A stretch of DNA of 64,000 nt from Chlamydoabsidia padenii (Eukaryota > Mucoromycota > Mucoromycetes > Mucorales > Cunninghamellaceae), in the NCBI GenBank assembly GCA_025330725.1, contig JAIWND010000011.1, positions 186,001-250,000 of the forward strand. Reading direction: 5' to 3'. Position numbers and translations under genes: made by a program. Below are positions 36,001-47,847 of the stretch, one piece after another. Under the pieces are notes generated by a model, which was not told where the DNA came from, ran no database searches, and was given only the letters and a program-made list of their open reading frames with translations. Within the stretch, counting starts at the first letter, position 1. The number at the start of each line of letters is the position of its first letter.

Positions 36001-37463
36001 GACGTCTACGAACTGGTTCTTGGCACCTGATTATCAACCAAACGAACTATTGTTTGGTAATGATAATAATGTCAAAGGAGGGACTTTGGCTGCTTTGGTG
36101 GAACGCTTGACTATGCATGATAGTTTTGGTAAGGAAAAGAGAGAAGGATTGAATTGAATAGAAACTCATCGTTGTTGTTTATAGATACAAGTTATATTGC
36201 CACGTTTTTATTGACCTACCGCTCATTTTGTGCCACTGAAGAATTCGTCAATTTGTTACAAGATCGATACAACATGCAAGCACCTGATGACCTCACCCCT
36301 GAACAGTTAGAATTCTGGGCCGAGACAAAACAAAAATTGGTGCGCTTACGGTAAGAACCAAACATCAGCATCATCATCATCAATATACTGATTATTCTTT
36401 ATAGGGTATTCAATGTCCTCAAGAATTGGTTGGAAAACTACTATGACGAAGAAGATGAATTTATTCTCGGTCGATTAGAATTCTTCACCAACACTGTGAT
36501 CCGTGATGCCTCACCCTTCTCAGCTGACCAACTGAATCGATTGATAAGGAAACGTAAAGAAGCCGACAGTAATCAATCCGGTCTCAAGAAACTCGTCCCC
36601 AAAGTGATCAATGGTCCTTTACCTATCATGCCCAAGAATATCTCTCATATCCGACTATTGGAAACCGATCCTTTGGAAATGGCACGACAACTCAGTGTGT
36701 TGGACTTTAAATTGTATAGCGGTATTCGACCCATTGAATGTCTGAACAAGGCGTGGTCTCGTGATACGGTGAAAGGTGGTGTACCTGTGGCGGCCAATGT
36801 GATCCAATCTATTGATTATTGCAACCGACTGACTTCATGGGTGACTGATAGTATCTTGTCTTATGATGAAGCCAAGAAACGGGTGGTGATTATCAAGTAT
36901 TGGGCTCAAGTGGCAGAGGTAAGAAAAAATGACTCTCTCTTTTTCCATACTAACTAACTAGATATCCATATTAGAAATGTCGAAATATGAACAATTATAA
37001 TACATGTATGGCGATCATCTCTGCGTTTGATAATAGTGCGATCGGACGACTCAAGAAAACGTGGGAACTATTGGGTAGTCGTACCAGCCAGGCACTGTCA
37101 CAAATCCGAAAACTGATGGGTGCCAATCGCAACTTTACAGAGTACCGTGAAATGGTCCACTCTGTCAATCCACCGTGCATTCCCTTCCTTGGCATCTACC
37201 TACAAGACTTGACATTTATCGAAGACGGTAACCCTGATTATCTTAAGAAATCCGAAGGACTGATCAACTTTGCCAAACGACAAAAATGTGCCGAGGTGAT
37301 CCAGGAAATCAAACAGTTCCAAAGCCCGCCTTATACCTTTCATGTCGTGCCTGAATTACAAGACTTTATCAAGACTCATCTGGAAACCAATCGTGATGTG
37401 GAGACTCTCTATGAACGGTCTTTACAATTGGAACCAAGGGATGTAGTAGGTACGATCTCTTAG
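33045..37463 (+). CDS. Cdc25-type Ras guanine-nucleotide exchange factor with SH3 and WW domains
   Basis: Activates Ras by GDP release. Exons are 33045-33181, 33318-34164, 34223-34339, 34421-36128, 36185-36350, 36405-36918 and 36975-37463, giving 1325 aa. Domain order: SH3 at about 7-62 (VRAIYPFQS, GDEIDVL, GWWDGW, GWFPCNYVEVI); a WW at about 190-220 (LPEGWTLMLADDGKTSYYYN); a second WW at about 328-360 (ESWVQRETPQGRPYFCNL, ETTWNYD); a long helical and Ser/Thr-rich middle; RasGEF N-motif at about 915-1000 (LAALVERLTMHD, YIATFLLTYRSF); and the catalytic RasGEF domain at about 1060-1320 (DPLEMARQLSVLDFKLY, IECLNKAW, CMAIISAFDNSAIGRLKKTW, PCIPFLGIYLQDLTFIEDGN). SH3 plus WW in one exchange factor is a zygomycete/basidiomycete-like layout. 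The Ras2-like GTPase at 1.3 kb is a possible but untested substrate. Confidence 0.94.
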
Positions 37464-37977
37464 ACACACAACTCTTTTATAAATGTATTTTATCTATCTA
37501 TCTATATTCATACATACACCATCCATCCTCATTATTACTTTATCATTCCCTCTTTAGCTAATATAGTTTATCATTTGTTTTAATAAAGACCTCTTTTTAT
37601 TATTATTATTATTATTATTATTCCTCTATATATGGCCTAGTACTGATAATTTTATAGTTTGTACATATCATTATTATTTATAGATTTGGGGGATTGACAT
37701 GCATGACCTTGCTTCCGTTTTAACGGTCCTAGTAGAACATCCTCTTATAATCATAGCCAATGTGATCTACAGAGCCGGTGCATGATAAATACTTTGTCCC
37801 CCTCCCCTTACCATTTGAAACCCCGGTCTCTCTGTTGATTGATTGGCCAGTCCCCCCCCCTTTTTTTTTTTTTTTTTGGTTATCAGTTGAAATTATTATT
37901 CTTCCCTTTTCTTTCTTTCTCTCTCCATTTTTTTTTTTTCTTTTTTTTCTTTTTGCTTTTGTTTTTATTACTGGTGA
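37464..37977. other. Intergenic region, RasGEF / CorA
   Basis: Holds an (ATT)n run (about 37598-37622) in the likely RasGEF 3' UTR, an AAACCCCG variant of the promoter word at 37818-37825 and T/C tracts leading to the CorA start. No gene seen. Confidence 0.5.
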
Positions 37978-39786
37978 ATGACCAAACCGAAATTCCGTAC
38001 AAGTGGATCAAAACATTCCATCAAATCACCTACCAGCTCACAACCTTTAAATCTCTTTTTTAAAAAACCAAAGAATTATGCATCGATTCCCTCACTACGG
38101 ACAGATGATACAGTAAGTTGATGAACAACAACACACAATGAAAACTCATTTTATAAAATGTTGTACTATAGGGACCGATCCGTGATACCATGTTGATTGA
38201 TCTCTGTAGTAGCCAAGATTCACCCATCATCACTCGACCTCATAACAAGACGATTGAAGATGTCTGTTTCCCACTCGACAAACCCACCACACCCATCACC
38301 AACCACGACGATATCGATTATGATAGCCTTGATCAATGGACAGCTAAGACGCCGTATTACAATGATACTTTGCCTACATTCTCGGATGCTCGTTATGGAC
38401 ATTTTTACGATGATTATACCAACGCAAGTCAACTTTATATATATATATATGATGGATACTAACTTTTTTTTTTCCTATAGTATTCTGGAAAACAACCTCA
38501 TCATGATTATAGGGTATCTTTTTATAGTGTTGCCGAACCATCCACTCTACACGCCAAAACTGTCACCACTTTACCCACCCATCATACCCACTTTTCCGAT
38601 CTGTTGAAAAAAGGATGCTTTTGGCTCGACGTGATGTGTCCTACAGAAACCGAAATGAAACAACTCAGTAAAGCCTTCCATATCCATCCTTTGACCACCG
38701 AAGATATCGCCATGGAGGAACCTCGAGAAAAATGTGAAGTCTTCAACAATTATTGTTTTGTTTGCTTTCGTAGTTTTGATCAAGATCCTTCTTCGATTCA
38801 TTACCTACAACCTGTGGGGGTGTATATCCTCATCTTCAAACAAGGCATTTTAACGGTAAATTCTCCAATCACATATTATATATACTAACTATTATATATA
38901 TATATATATATATATACGTGCGGTAGTTTCATTTCCGACCTATACCCCATTCTTATAATGTCCGTCGGCGAATCAAACAATTAAAAGATTATATCAATGT
39001 CACTCCAGGTAATTTCCAAAAAAAAAAAAAAAAAAGGAAGGGGAAGGGATAAACTAACAAAACATTTTATAGATTGGATATGTTATGGATTATTGGACGA
39101 TATCACCGATTCATTTGCTCCGTTGATCCGAGGCATTGAATTCGAAGTAGACTCGATTGATGAACTGGTCTTGATCCTCAAGGAATCCGAACAAAGTGAT
39201 ATGTTACGGCGGATTGGGTATTGTCGAAAACGGATGATGAGTCTCCTTCGACTGTTAGTCACCAAATCTGATGTGGTCAAAACATTAATCAAACGTGGTC
39301 AAATGGTGAATAAGCCTTCTTCTCCCATCAGTCCAGAAGTGGTCATCTATTTAGGTGATGTCCAAGGTAAACATCCAACACATATACACTCTTATAGATT
39401 TAACCTCTTTCTTTTAGACCATCTGATCAGCATGTTACAATCTTTGAATCACTATGAAAAGATTTCATCAAGATCTCATTCCAATTACTTGGCTCAAATC
39501 TCGATTGAAATGACTCAGACCAATAATGAAATCAACGATGTCTTGTCTAAAATGACGGCGCTGGGTAGTGTGTTGATTCCAATGAATCTGGTGACGGGGC
39601 TGTTTGGGATGAATGTACCTGTACCCGGACAGTTTACAGAGGTAGTGTAGGGAAGCGGTGTGGTGAAATGATGTACTTACTCTAGTTTATAAATAGGACT
39701 TGACTTGGTTTATATGCATCACAGCTTCCATATTGACTTTTTGTATGACTTCGGTGGCTATGATGCGTTACTATAGAATTATTTAG
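37978..39786 (+). CDS. CorA-family magnesium transporter (ALR/MNR2-like)
   Basis: A membrane Mg2+ channel of the CorA family, 483 aa, from exons 37978-38112, 38172-38423, 38481-38855, 38927-39008, 39073-39366, 39418-39641 and 39697-39786. The start was set at 37978 because the long open frame runs back to that ATG and later ATGs are out of frame with exon 2. The N-terminal domain contains KKGCFWLDVMCPTETEM, HPLTTEDI and FRSFDQDP. The signature GMN (LVTGLFGMNVPVPGQ) follows the first transmembrane helix, and a second helix (WFICITASILTFCMTSVAMM) ends the protein, with a short RYYRII tail. The length is below that of yeast Alr1 (about 860 aa). The intron at 38424 begins GCAAGT (GC-AG); the only in-frame alternative reads into a TA repeat. 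Confidence 0.92.
38891..38917. repeat. (TA)n microsatellite in a CorA intron
   Basis: An uninterrupted TA run in the intron between exons 3 and 4 of the CorA gene. Confidence 0.8.
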
Positions 39787-40001
39787 TTTACTAGCTTGTT
39801 TGTTTGTTTGTTGCTTAATACCACTTTTATATAATAAAGATAATAATACACAACGATCCTTTTTTTTGGGGGGGGATCAAGTGCATGAATCCACCCTTCT
39901 CTTCTCCGCTTTTTAATCGCCGCTCTGAACATAAAATGGGGTAACTCCATCAAACCAGTGATGGGTATGTACATACACCTATTTATTACATAATAACAAT
40001 G

Positions 40002-40931
40002 TCATACTTTATCTGTCATCCAAGGATGTTTATAAATCTGTTCCAAGGTTGGTCGGTTTTTAGGATTTTTTCGAAACATCAAGGCCAATAATTGCCTACC
40101 TGCTTTTGAAGTATGAATGGTCGTAGAATGGGAATAGCCATGAATGGCTTGTAAAGTGCTTGAAAAAGGCGCTTGGCCATAAAGCAATGTATATAACAAT
40201 ACTCCCAAACTCCATACCTCGGCAGGTTCAGGTTCATACGCCAATCCTTTCAGAATCTCTGGCGATGCAAATGATAGCGTACCATGAAACCGTGTCATTT
40301 TCCCCTGATATCGAATAGCCGAACCAAAATCAATCAATTTAATCTAAAGGGGAAAAAAAAAAAAAAAAAAGTCAGCTATGAACTATTAATTCATGCGAGC
40401 GGGACTTGCTTTGAAATCCCGATCAATCAAGATATTCTCATCTTTGATATCACGATGATAAACACCATGCTGATGTTTCAAGTACAATACAGCTTCAAGG
40501 ACTTGACGAAACACATGGCGGGCTTTCTGTTCCGAGAAATACTCGTATTGTTCCAAACAAGCAAACAGATCCATTCCATGGGTTTCCATGACCAAGTAGA
40601 TGTATCGATCGTCTTGACACCAAGTGATCATGTGGATGATATGGTCATGGTGGAGTTGACCGAGCAAGCTGATTTCCATTGATGTATCAGGGACCTTGTA
40701 GATGAATTTAATCGCACAGGGTCGGTGGGTCACCCGATCGACGGCTGATAGAACAAACCCGTACCCGCCACGGCCCAAATAATGGCCCATATCGTATCGA
40801 TCGACGAGTTGGAGTGGTAAGACATGGTCTGTCTACATCATCATTGTGGGAAATACAGTATGAGATACTTTTGCTTTATGCAAAAAAAAAAAAAAAAAAA
40901 GGAAGGTTACCGTCAAGTATTGTTTAGTCAT
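40002..40931 (-). CDS. PAS-kinase-like Ser/Thr protein kinase, catalytic domain only
   Basis: A compact protein kinase of 261 aa in three exons, 40931-40911, 40832-40410 and 40343-40002. All catalytic elements are visible: glycine loop GRGGYGFV (about 27-34), lysine in CAIKFIYK (K49), YHRDIKDENIL (about 132), LIDFGSAIRY and the P+1 loop GTLSFASPEI, then VWSLGVLLYTLLYGQAPF. The HRDIKDEN plus LIDFGSA wording and the GTLSFASPE loop place it with the PAS-kinase (PASK/Psk) branch of the CAMK group. The usual N-terminal PAS domains are absent: only seven codons precede the kinase domain. The second intron begins GCAAGT and is GC-AG. Substrates are unknown; Psk kinases link nutrient state to glucan and translation control. 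Confidence 0.82.
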
Positions 40932-41136
40932 AAGTCCAAAATAGTTATCAAAAAAGAGAGAGAGAGAGAGAGACAATGAGAAGAAGCAGGTTTATATTTA
41001 TTTATATATATATATATAGATAAAAGAGCATGAATCATATGATTCATACAAGAGACAAGTATACATAAACTGACACCATCCATCATCACCCTATAAATAA
41101 CTAGCTAGATTCCTATTGGTGCACAAACCTAATCCC

Positions 41137-43324
41137 TTATGCATTGGATTCTGCTTGATGATGCCCAGCTTGACCAAACACTAGTTTTGGCACATCAAAG
41201 AGATATCCCATGGTTCCTTTCTTGCCCACTTCCTTTTCGGCCTGGATCCAAAAGTTCATTTTACCTGTCACATCATCATAATAACCAGCACAATAATTAC
41301 GACATCCCATCAGTTTCTGATTGTTCCTCTAATGATATACCTATGTCAGTAAAAGAGAGGGAAAGGATAATATACAAGTTACCTTGTTTCCATTGGGTGA
41401 TTTCTTGAATGCATGATACATTTTTTCTTCCGTGTTGCCATTAAAAGTGACATAGGATGAATTTTGATCGAGAATCGTTAATAATGCTACCGGAGGAGGT
41501 CTATAGAAAAAGAGAGAGGGATGAGTCTATTTTTTTTCCAAAAATAAGTGTCCAATGACTTACACATTGACAATGGCACTTGAGATGATTTGCACCATAA
41601 AGTAAGGATCCCCTTCTTCTTTTTCCTTCATATCTTTTGAATATAATTTTCCCACTGCACAACAATGGACCTATATGATATATAAAGGTATGGCATAAGG
41701 TTTAACCTCCGTCTTTTTTAATATGGATACTTACATCTCCAGCCAAGAAGGAGACTCGGATAGACTTTTCACGAGCAAACTGTTGCAAGTTTTCAATTAA
41801 CAGTTTACGTTCCACCAGGTGATTACCAGCAGTCCAATCTACAACATCATGTTATTATCATTATCATTATCCAATGAACACTTACGGTCATTCATGTCAT
41901 CCAAGAGTTCAGGTTCCGAATTCCACTTGTTCAGTTTCCCAGTGATCAAATCACCCAAAGCACCTGTTTTGCCCGCCAATGTCGCCAAATCATACACTGC
42001 CGCACTATCCATTGCCTTTTCAAATAAGGTCAGGCGAGGGTAAATCAGAGGAACCCCTAAAAAAAAAAAAAGAGAACATTCGTTTCCTTGACTATTCAAG
42101 TTCATTTATTTACCTGTGACAACCAACAAGTGTTTGACAGTGTTTGGTAACCGAGTCTGGAGTGTATTAAATATGGTGTTGTAGGTATCTGGTTGACAAA
42201 TATCTTGTTTTGTTCGTTCACCACGACAATCAAGTGATAGGAGTCCAATATGAGGTCCAAGGGTGGTGATCACACTGTTGCAGGTAGGTACAGTGCCTCG
42301 GATCATCCCGTGTTTTTCCGCTGCCAAAGCCACTGTGGTATGATGTTGAAAGAGATAATAAAATCGACAAGCATTTTCAAATAGTACTATATATAAAAAT
42401 ATCAAGTTCCAGTCAGTTTTCCTTTCATTGTTTTAAATGATAGTTACCTTTAAAACAATGAGCATTTTGCATTTCAGAAGGATAAGAGCCATAACCATCA
42501 ATGATATCCTATACACATTTGTATCATCAGTATTCATTTTTCTATTTCATATCTATTTTACATGATCATCCCACATATTAATCGACGGAATCGATGCAAA
42601 CGCCTTTGCCACCCAAGGATTCAGTGGTCTAATAACACATATGATAAAGTGAGTAACATTGTCATCTGCAAGTAAAAATCACTATTTACCCAAAGTTTTC
42701 CACATAGTTATTAAAAAAGAAGGATTCCACGCCATCCACCATATCCGGCGTCAATATCATGGCCAATCGTTTTTTCGCCACCTTTTCATCCGTCCAAGGC
42801 CGCATAAAGTCTTGATTGATTATCTTATCCTGATACAGTTGATCACCACCACCAATCAAGACATGGAACGGCATGATATGGTGTCGATCCAGGACGTCTT
42901 GCCACATTAATTGGTCCCCATACTTGTCCTTGATATCTTGTGGTATTTGGGAAAAACCACTACAAGAATGAAACATGAACCGCATGGCATGTTGAATAGC
43001 AGGCAGGTAAAAGTGTTGGTTGTAGTAGATGGCTTTTTGTTCATGTCGAGTGAGAGGAAGGGCTAAAGGGTAGCGCCAGAACCGATACTGATTGCGGTAC
43101 GTGTCGAGGCATTCGGGTGTGAATTCAAACGAGCCACCACCACTGAGTGTCACCTCTAATCGAGACGGGTGCACGTCTTTGGACATGACTATCAGGCAGG
43201 ACCCATACCATGTTTGTGTATTGTAGTCGATTTCCGTATAACGCAGTAAAGGGCCACAAATGATACTAGAAGAAGTTAGAGTCAGTTTGTCGAGGGTAAG
43301 GTGAGAAGATTCGTAATGTGTCAT
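41137..43324 (-). CDS. PhoD-like metallophosphatase
   Basis: A 575-aa protein in nine exons: 43324-42690, 42628-42562, 42508-42448, 42386-42114, 42056-41886, 41838-41735, 41670-41564, 41500-41383 and 41328-41137. Metal-site motifs of the fungal PhoD-like phosphatases are present: FHVLIGGGDQLY with the metal Asp, SIPSINMWDDHDIIDGYGSYP, LLVVTGVPLIYPR, and FLAGDVHCCAVG near the C-terminus. A beta-rich N-terminal part (THYESSHLTLDKLTL, CGPLLRY) precedes the catalytic domain, as in the intracellular fungal members with no signal peptide. Substrate is unknown. For the last exon the acceptor at 41329 was chosen because the one further upstream runs into a stop. The start is 297 bp from the divergent arrestin gene. 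Confidence 0.85.
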
Positions 43325-43620
43325 GTTTGAAAGAAAAAAGTGAGGTGGGCGTATTTTGGGAAAAAAAAAAAGAGAGGACTGGATAGCGGGGTTTAAATAA
43401 CATGCATAAAGTCCTTTGCCTCTAGTTGAAACACACCCCACTGGCAAGATATCATCATCATCGTTTGATATGACATCCTTCTCACTTGCTTTTTGTGGAG
43501 ATTGATCTATTAAAAAGGTAACAAAAAATGAATACTTGTGATACTATCAAAGTATTCCTGTGCAAAAATGAAACGTCGGCGTTTAAATATCGCTGAGCAG
43601 AAAAAAAATACAAATATGAA
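43325..43620. promoter_or_regulatory. Bidirectional promoter, PhoD-like / arrestin
   Basis: The 296 bp between divergent start codons contain two promoter-word variants: CGGGGTTTAAAT at 43387-43398, 63 bp from the PhoD-like ATG, and CGGCGTTTAAAT at 43577-43588, about 37 bp from the arrestin ATG. A CATGCA lies at 43401-43406. Confidence 0.45.
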
Positions 43621-45627
43621 ATGAGAACTCTCCTTTCTTCTTCTTCTTCTTCATTCTCTAATGCTATACATAAACACTTGATCAAAAACGATATGAAGAA
43701 ATCACTATTACGACCTAAACATACGACATGTGACATTATACTGGATGAATCAAAATACTACTTTAGCGGTGATCTTGTGAGGGGTCAACTGGTGATTCAA
43801 CCTACCAAACCCACCCAACTAACGGGTATTCGGCTAGAATTCTATGGCCATATCAAGACATTTATCAACATTCGTAAACAAGATGGCCACTACTTTTTTA
43901 AACAACTTGTTCGATTAAATGTCCAACCTGGTACTTTGAAAACTGGCAACACTTATACTTGGCCTTTTGAATTCATTCTACCAATGGATAACCCTTTACC
44001 CAGCTGTACTGAAGTAAGTCAACCTTGTTTATTACATAATGAATGCATACTCATCTAAATGTGGACATTTATAGTGTAATACGACTATGGGGGGAGGGAT
44101 TGACTATGTCATCAAGGCTATTGCTGATCGACCTTCTTCACGCGATGCTATTACCACCACCTTTCACTTACCGGTATTGGAAAAACTGGATATTAGGGGG
44201 ATGGCGGCATCAATATGGGATATAGTGACTTGGCAATCTCAGTACCCTGAAAATATCATTGATCAAGACGAATATCATGGTGTGGATCAGGTCGATTTGA
44301 CTGCTTCTCTTCCTCATAAAGGATACACTAGAGGTAACTCATATATATATATATATATATATATAAGTATATAGTCATTCATTTATCATGTTTTTTTTAT
44401 TATTATTATTATTAGATCAACAAATACCTGTTACAGTAGTTATTCAACACTTTCAACCTTACCAACGCACTAAAGGACTCGACATCTCATTGATTCGGAA
44501 TACTCGAATCGTATGCAAAGAAAAGTAAGTTAATAAACTCCCACATTGGATGGATGACATGAAAGCCAACTCTTTATTTATTTATAAATAGAGCCTATCA
44601 TTTACCACCTAGTGTTATTACATCAGTCAAACTCGATATTAATATCCCACCAACCACCACCAGCCAAACCATTACCACATCACTCGTCATACCACAACAT
44701 ATCTCACCTACAATCACATCCAATGCTCGACTAATGCAAGTAGACTACTCCATCGATATCAAAGCGGATTTGGATAGCACTGACTATCCTTTTATGGACA
44801 AACGACAAGGGCATTTGACATCGATGCGATTACAACTACCTGTCATCATTGGTACTTTTCCCTTGACCTCAACACCTCCTCCTATCGTGCCACCTACATT
44901 CGCTAAACAGCAACAACGATCTTCTTTGTTTGCTGGCTTTGATTTGTCATCGATACCAGCCACTTTATTGGACATATCATCTGTTAATCTTCGTGGGGAT
45001 AGTTATTCATCCATGAAACGACATATCAATAATAACACCAATAATGAATTAACAGCAACAAAACAAGTATGGTCACCACCTGGTTCGATCCATGATACCA
45101 ATCCATTATCACCCGCACTTAGCTCGGTATCCTCGACATCAAGTAAAAGAACTACAGTCAGATCGTCTTCCTTGTTTGCACCCACCATCATACAGGATAA
45201 ACCTTGTTATTTACCCTTGTCTTTGGGTGAACCTTTTGATCTCCTTCAGACGTCCTTTATTGATACCAACAACAAGATCTTTACATCGGAACAACCTTTA
45301 TTCACTCTGCCTGAACATGGTAATCAGGCAGTCGATCCACCACCTCATCACAACACTATTCAATCAATGGATCCACCACCTCATCGAAATACTATCCTGC
45401 CAGTCGATCCACCACCTCATCACAACACCATACAACCAATGGATTCACCACCTCATCACAACACTATCCAGCCAATCGATCCATCACCACCTCATCATCC
45501 CTCGGTCTCCCAGTACGACAAACCTCATGAATTTGACACGGACGATTCGGATGGTTCGGATGACTTGATCTCCATTTTGGCCAAGAGGGAAAAGCAACAT
45601 ACTCTGCAGGGTGACTATTGGCAGTAA
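43621..45627 (+). CDS. Arrestin-domain protein (alpha-arrestin type)
   Basis: An adaptor of the alpha-arrestin family, which in fungi recruits HECT ubiquitin ligases to membrane transporters for endocytosis. Exons are 43621-44013, 44075-44333, 44416-44524 and 44592-45627, giving 598 aa. The arrestin N domain shows DIILDESKYYFSGDLVRGQL, IRLEFYGHIKT and YTWPFEFILPMDNPLPSC; the C domain shows IPVTVVIQHFQPY, SLIRNTRI and SVKLDINIPPTTT. The tail is disordered and contains four tandem 12-residue repeats of the type DPPPHHNTIQPM followed by an acidic Asp/Ser stretch (DTDDSDGSDDL). The second-last intron start is preceded by a TA repeat. A classic PPxY box is not obvious; the proline repeats might serve for ligase binding, which is inference. 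Confidence 0.85.
45334..45477 (+). repeat. Four 36-bp in-frame tandem repeats in the arrestin tail
   Basis: Units 45334-45369, 45370-45405, 45406-45441 and 45442-45477 each encode DPPPHHNTIQxM or a close variant (DPPPHRNTILPV, DSPPHHNTIQPI). A partial fifth unit (DPSPPHH) follows at 45478. Confidence 0.9.
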
Positions 45628-45820
45628 CTATAGAAATAGTATACTGTTTCATTGAAATCAATAAATAAAATCTCTTGCGCTGGGTTTGTGTCACCTTTTT
45701 GGTCAGGTGGTCTCAGCCCTATTGCCGGAATATAATGTGGGGAAAAAAAAAAAACCAATTTGGGCCCGTCGTCTTCCTCCTTTTTTTTATTTTTTATTTA
45801 TTTTTAAAATCACCATACTC

Positions 45821-47251
45821 ATGTCTCTACCTTCTGAAGCAGGCAACTCTTGGAATCGTAAACGAAAAAAAGCATCAATAGGTAAAAACTAGGAAAAAGA
45901 ATAAAGATGACTGTGGTTGACCTTCTTTTTAGATTGTGTACTTTGTCGACAAGCTCATTCATCTGATGGTAAGTATCTTTATTGGAACGACAAGAAAAAA
46001 AAAAAAAAAAAAAAAAAAGACCTCACACTCTTTAGTCATGTAGTAGGCTGCCCTAGTCCACCTCCTTTAACACCATTACCTACTCCACCTAATGACGGTA
46101 AGTAAACAAAAACAATACTAATAGGTGGGAAACTAACACTTTCACCTTCTTCTTTTAGCCCATACCGAGTAAGACCGGATGTGGTGATAAACTATAGGAT
46201 GACTCACACCCATTCTTTATATGTATATATACATAGACAAACCAGCAAAGATCGACTCCGGGACCATTATTACCTAACAGCCGCCGATCCAGAAGACGGG
46301 CCTATAGAAGATCGATTGAACCAAGTGATCAATGCGAAATACGAAGCGGGGTTTCTCAAACCATATAACTATGTCAATGGTTATGCTCGATTACAACGCT
46401 ACATGGACAAATAGTAAAGTGTAACCCCCCCCCCTCCACTGCTCTCTCTCTCTCTAACTCGATCTTCTTTTTTAATATATAGTATGTCTTTAGAAAGTAA
46501 ACAACGGATCTTGAATGTCATGGGTACCTTTCGACCGACCTTTCGAAATGTTGCACAGGCATTGACGGATGTGGATTTGATTTTGGTGGAAGAAGCATTT
46601 GATAGACTCTTATTGGTAAGTACCCGGTCTTTCTCTTTTAGTAACTGACACTTTTTTTTTTTTTCTACACTAGGATTACGATCGAGTATTTACTGCCATG
46701 GCCATTCCTGCTTGTTTATGGCGTCGAACAGGTGAAATTTATAAAGGCAATAAAGAATTTGCTCAACTGATCAATGTCTCGGTGGATGATTTACGGAATG
46801 TAAGTTGACAAGATCCAGGTGGGATGGAAATCTCATTATGTAAATGTATAGGGACGATTATGTATTTATGAAATCATGGCGGAAGAATCCACTGTGAATT
46901 ATTGGGAGGTAACAAAAGAAAACACGAGCATGAACAATAGCTGATTTCTTTCTTTACATGTAGAAATATGGCAATGTGGCTTTTGATCCTCGACAAAAAG
47001 CAGTATTGACTTGTTGTTTGATTCATCCGCTCAAGTCGACATTGACTCTCTCTTGTTGCTTCTCCTTCACTGTACGTAGGGATAAATTCAACATGTAAGT
47101 ACAGTAAAGGATAATGATGAATCTTGAACTGATCTCTTTTTATCTCATCTAGTCCGGTAAGTAGGCATCACTAAGACTCGATTGGGTTACTCATGCGCAT
47201 CCTTAGACTATTATAGTGGGTAACTTTTTACCTATAGGAACCTCGTCTTGA
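45821..47251 (+). CDS. ERT1/AcuK-like PAS protein with degenerate zinc cluster
   Basis: Related to the Ert1/AcuK/Rds2 activators of gluconeogenesis. Exons are 45821-45881, 45933-45968, 46044-46097, 46159-46168, 46237-46413, 46483-46615, 46674-46799, 46852-46908, 46964-47094, 47153-47156 and 47207-47251, giving 277 aa. The PAS part is well kept: KPYNYVNGYARLQRYMDK, LNVMGTFRPTFRNVAQALTD, LLLDYDRVFTAMAIPACLWR, RRTGEIYKGNKEFA, GRLCIYEIMAEESTVNYWEK and, at the end, CFSFTVRRDKFNI-P-TIIVGNFLPI. The N-terminal zinc cluster is not: CVLCRQAHSSD keeps the first two Cys and then lacks the third and the Cys-x2-Cys-x6-Cys half. Exons of 10 and 4 nt are needed to keep the frame. It may bind partners rather than DNA. 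Family firm, loss of DNA binding inferred. Confidence 0.82.
47153..47156 (+). other. 4-nt microexon of the ERT1-like gene
   Basis: TCCG lies between a 58-nt intron (47095-47152) and a 50-nt intron (47157-47206), both starting GTAAGT. It yields AT|T CCG (Ile-Pro) before TIIVGNFLPI, matching the conserved family C-terminus. Skipping it gives an immediate TAG. Confidence 0.75.
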
Positions 47252-47256
47252 TCCAT

Positions 47257-47288
<32 letters not shown>

Positions 47289-47847
47289 ATACTCCTCCAT
47301 TTTATTATAATGTACATTCTTCTTTTTTTTTTCGTATAGCACATAGTTATATATATATATACCTTTTATTACAAACCCCAAATAAAATGACTCTCTTTAA
47401 ACAGTGTATACTGCTAATCGCTTGCCACATGAAGCAAGGAGTGAATGTTAAACACCCGCTCATGCGAGTCGACTAAAAAAAGCATACACAATGATTCTAA
47501 TCCTGGGCACCACGCGACCTGATTGTTAATAGTATGTTTACTACCGGTATCGATTCGCATGATAACATTGTGCCTTGCAAGTGTGCATCATGATGATATC
47601 TCCTTACTGTCTTTTTTCCCTTAATACCAAGGTTCCTTCTTCTTTAAAAAAAGGCGGGGGGGGGAACTATGCCAGGATACATACAACTGACATCATGATC
47701 ATCTGATCCTACACCATATCCTTTTCCCAGGACAAGCGCAAAAACAGGACATGTAATTTGATTGGATGGCGGAGTTTTTTTTTTTTTTTTTTGTTGGCTA
47801 GGGATTCCCGAGGATTGACGTGGCTCCCTTTCTTTTCCAACTGGGAT
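47252..47847. other. Intergenic region, ERT1-like / MRG gene
   Basis: Contains a (CA)n repeat (about 47257-47283), a (TA)n stretch (about 47347-47361), an ACACCCGCTCATGCGAG segment at about 47449-47466 and G and T homopolymers. I looked for an upstream exon encoding a chromo barrel for the MRG gene and found none. Confidence 0.5.

Noticed and set aside
37778..38063. Phe-rich frames before the CorA gene
   Set aside because: These are translated T tracts. The real CorA start at 37978 is supported by frame continuity into exon 2.
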